A stretch of DNA of 64,000 nucleotides, from assembly GCF_001645125.1 (NCBI RefSeq), contig NZ_LXKA01000360.1, positions 124,001-188,000 on the forward strand, in the 5' to 3' direction. This document shows positions 62,013-64,000 of this stretch, in pieces (the first letter of the stretch is position 1; the number at the start of each line of letters is the position of its first letter). Source of the DNA: Paraburkholderia ginsengiterrae (lineage in GTDB: Bacteria > Pseudomonadota > Gammaproteobacteria > Burkholderiales > Burkholderiaceae). A program made the translations under genes and the position numbers. The notes under the pieces are model-generated. The model was not told the origin of the DNA and searched no databases. It worked only from the letters and a program-made list of their open reading frames with translations.

Positions 62013-62810
62013 ATGAATGCCAACTGCCGTGTCGTGATTGCCGAAGATCACGATCTGCTGAGAAACGGTCTGCGCTCGATGCTCTCCGCGCAAGGCGACT
62101 ACCACGTCGTCGGCGAAGCGAGAGACGGCAAGGAAGCCTGCCAACTGGCGATGACGCTGCACCCCGATCTGATCCTGATGGATCTGTCGATGCGTGGCAT
62201 GAATGGCATCGATGCCAGCGCGGCAATCAAACGCCGCTCGCCGAACGTGCGCATCGTCGTGCTCACGGTTCACCAGAGCGAAGAGTACGTGCGCGAGGCG
62301 CTGCGCGCCGGCGTCGACGGCTACGTGCTGAAAGACGTCTCGTTCGACGAACTGCTGATCGCGATGCGCACCGTCATGCACGGGAAGAAACATCTGAGCG
62401 CCGACGTGTACGGCTTTATGGTCGACTCGTTCGTGACGGGTCACGATGCGCCCGCACCGAAGAAGGCCTGGGACATTCTGACGGCGCGCGAGCGCAGTGT
62501 GCTGAAACTGATCGCCGAAGGACGCACGAACCGGCAGGTCGGGCAGTACCTGAACCTCAGCCCGAAGACGATCGAGAAGTATCGGGCCAGCATGATGCAC
62601 AAGCTCAACATTGCCAACCTGACCGAACTGGTTCTGGTCGCGATCAGCATGGGTCTGCTGACTTCGCTAGCGGAGAAATGCTCCGAGCCGCATGCCGACG
62701 AGACGCCATTGCGATCGCCGGCCAACCTCGACATGGAATTGGATCCGCCGCCGGAGCCCCCCGCGGACACGGATTTTCCGAACTACAGTTTGGGCGGCGG
62801 CGCAATCTGA
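62013..62810 (+). CDS. NarL/FixJ-type response regulator
   Basis: 265 residues. Receiver domain with acidic pair E11/D12 (IAEDHDLL), phosphoacceptor D57 (LILMDLSM), Thr in VVLTVHQ and Lys in GYVLKDVS. LuxR-type helix-turn-helix at about 153-198: [20 protein letters not shown], then [19 protein letters not shown]. An acidic Pro-rich tail of about 50 residues ([11 protein letters not shown]) is extra for the family. It is convergent with a histidine kinase gene and lies next to the regulon that shares the promoter element, so it is the best candidate to bind it. Confidence 0.92.
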   Translation: MNANCRVVIAEDHDLLRNGLRSMLSAQGDYHVVGEARDGKEACQLAMTLHPDLILMDLSMRGMNGIDASAAIKRRSPNVRIVVLTVHQSEEYVREALRAGVDGYVLKDVSFDELLIAMRTVMHGKKHLSADVYGFMVDSFVTGHDAPAPKKAWDILTARERSVLKLIAEGRTNRQVGQYLNLSPKTIEKYRASMMHKLNIANLTELVLVAISMGLLTSLAEKCSEPHADETPLRSPANLDMELDPPPEPPADTDFPNYSLGGGAI

Positions 62811-62850
62811 GCGCATTCCGGGCGCAGTCCGTGTGCAACCCGCAACCTCA

Positions 62851-63984
62851 CTAGGCAGCCCATGCCGCCGACACCAGTGTGCCGCTCTTACCGAGCGACT
62901 GGATCGAAAACGTGCCACCGTGCGACTCGACCCGGTGTTGCATGCCGATGAGACCGAGTCCGCTTGCACAGTCGTCCCCCGTAGAAAGCGGACGGTTTTC
63001 GTAGCCGATGCCGTTGTCCAGAATCGTCATCAGCACGCCGCCTGTCGTGAGCCTGACGCCAAGCGTCACCTCTGTGGCTGCAGCGTGCTTGACGGTGTTG
63101 TTCAACGCCTCCTGAGCGAGCCTGAACATGTCGGCTTTCAGATGTTCCGGCACGTCCTCGTCGCTCACGTCGCAGTCGAACACCACCGAGATGCCTTCGG
63201 CGCTGCGCTCGATGCGCCGGCACAACGAACCCAATGCGGCGGGCAGTCCGAGCTGATCGAGCATCTGCGGGCGCAGTTCGCCGCATATCTGCCGCACGTC
63301 GCCGATCGTCTCGCGGATTCTGAGCACGGTGGCATCCAGCAGCTGGGCCGCGTCGTCGACCTGCCCGCGGCGTATGCGCATCAGCGCGTCTTCAGCCATC
63401 AGCTTGACGAGCGTCAGTGCCTGCCCGAGACCGTCATGCAATTCCGCCGAAAGGCGCTGGCGTTCTTTCTGTTGGCCCATCGTCAGGTACATGAGGCGTT
63501 CCCGCGCGGCAGCATCGGCCGAACGCGTGACAGAGGCCGGTTCGGGCAGGGGGAGCAGGGATTCCTCGAAAAGCGTCAGCAGCGCAGTGCGACCGCTCTG
63601 GCCGGCCGGCACCGACTGCTGGTGCAACATGAGGCGCATTGGCTGGCCGGTGCGGCCGGCGAGCACCGCACGAAAAGAATGAAAGTCGCGCCGTGCGCTC
63701 GCGGACAATTCGTTCGCCAGCGGCTCTTCAAAGTCGGCCGCCGCCATCTCGAGGAGTTGCCTGCCGACCAGGTCGGCGCTCGTGTAGCCGAGCAGGGCCG
63801 CAACCGTGCGATTCGCGGACAGGAAGATGCCATCCGGCGAAAGAATCGCCAGCGGCGCGCCACGCGCATCGGGCATGCTGCCCGTGCCCGGCTCGTAGTG
63901 CCGGGCGGCTCTGCACAGCTTGCGCATGCCGTCGATCAGGTCGGCCAGCTTCACCTGCCATTGCGTGGGCTCGTTGGTATTCAT
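62851..63984 (-). CDS. cytoplasmic sensor histidine kinase (PAS, HisKA_3)
   Basis: 377 residues with no membrane segment. A PAS domain at about 42-145 (LAILSPDGIFLSANRTVAAL, GYTSADLVGRQLLEM) is followed by the HisKA_3 dimerisation block with phospho-acceptor H183 (ERQRLSAELHDGLGQAL). The ATPase domain has an N box (EALNNTVKHA), G1 (DNGIGYE) and G2 (GLGLIGMQHR). HisKA_3 kinases pair with NarL/LuxR-type regulators, here the convergent gene 40 bp away. The soluble form suggests sensing of an internal cue such as redox state. Confidence 0.92.
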   Translation of the reverse strand: MNTNEPTQWQVKLADLIDGMRKLCRAARHYEPGTGSMPDARGAPLAILSPDGIFLSANRTVAALLGYTSADLVGRQLLEMAAADFEEPLANELSASARRDFHSFRAVLAGRTGQPMRLMLHQQSVPAGQSGRTALLTLFEESLLPLPEPASVTRSADAAARERLMYLTMGQQKERQRLSAELHDGLGQALTLVKLMAEDALMRIRRGQVDDAAQLLDATVLRIRETIGDVRQICGELRPQMLDQLGLPAALGSLCRRIERSAEGISVVFDCDVSDEDVPEHLKADMFRLAQEALNNTVKHAAATEVTLGVRLTTGGVLMTILDNGIGYENRPLSTGDDCASGLGLIGMQHRVESHGGTFSIQSLGKSGTLVSAAWAA

Positions 63985-64000
63985 GTGAGCATCCCGATGC

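Noticed and set aside
62013-62810. Quorum-sensing LuxR regulator
   Set aside because: The N-terminus is a phospho-receiver with the Asp/Thr/Lys set, not an autoinducer-binding domain, and no LuxI gene is nearby.

Overview
The window is GC-rich DNA from a betaproteobacterium, most likely Burkholderia or Paraburkholderia. The evidence is the gene families (tad pilus locus, DUF3138 outer-membrane protein, NodT-type efflux lipoproteins, DUF1269 protein) and the uniformly high third-position GC. The assignment is an inference from gene content only. No rRNA, tRNA, CRISPR array or insertion sequence was found.

Layout. (1) 1-5341, minus strand: part of a tad/Flp pilus locus with three tandem Flp prepilins, the prepilin peptidase CpaA, an AAA+ ATPase, CpaB and the start of the secretin CpaC. 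(2) 6373-12638, plus strand: a compact envelope-glycan operon with two GT87-like membrane proteins, a polyprenyl-phosphate GT2 enzyme, a methyltransferase, a GtrA-like protein and a polytopic membrane protein. (3) 12757-13865, minus strand: an azoreductase and a secreted cupin. (4) 14089-19120: a MarR regulator and a three-gene EmrAB-type efflux system, linked by three copies of one operator. (5) 19943-26223: an RND efflux operon whose adaptor carries a C-terminal OmpA-like domain. (6) 26330-35479: putrescine degradation (spuC, puuC) divergent from a putrescine ABC importer (potFGHI) followed by a DUF3138 outer-membrane protein. (7) 35556-40309: a LysR regulator divergent from an FMO-RidA-DUF1028-M20 catabolic operon of unknown substrate. 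(8) 40570-63984: a large respiratory/oxidase region.

Region 8 is the most unusual part. Two consecutive multicopper-oxidase-like genes carry complementary halves of one copper-ligand set. The first has the type 1 site and four trinuclear histidines; the second has only the other four. They are followed by a 2756-residue exported protein with cupredoxin-like, Ig/SdrD-like and right-handed beta-helix regions, a small exported protein, two LolA-like paralogues and a cytochrome c fused to a type-1 periplasmic binding domain. A second unit encodes a Cyc2-like cytochrome-porin fusion and a dihaem cytochrome c. A CcsB/CcsA-type haem-handling protein, a DUF1269 protein, a lytic transglycosylase and a NarL-type two-component pair follow. 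A roughly 32-bp sequence element recurs upstream of the oxidase operon, the cytochrome-porin operon and the transglycosylase, with a weaker match upstream of the response regulator. This suggests one regulon for a cell-surface oxidation or electron-transfer system. The substrate cannot be read from sequence; metals such as Mn(II) or Fe(II) are candidates only by analogy with known multicopper oxidases and Cyc2.
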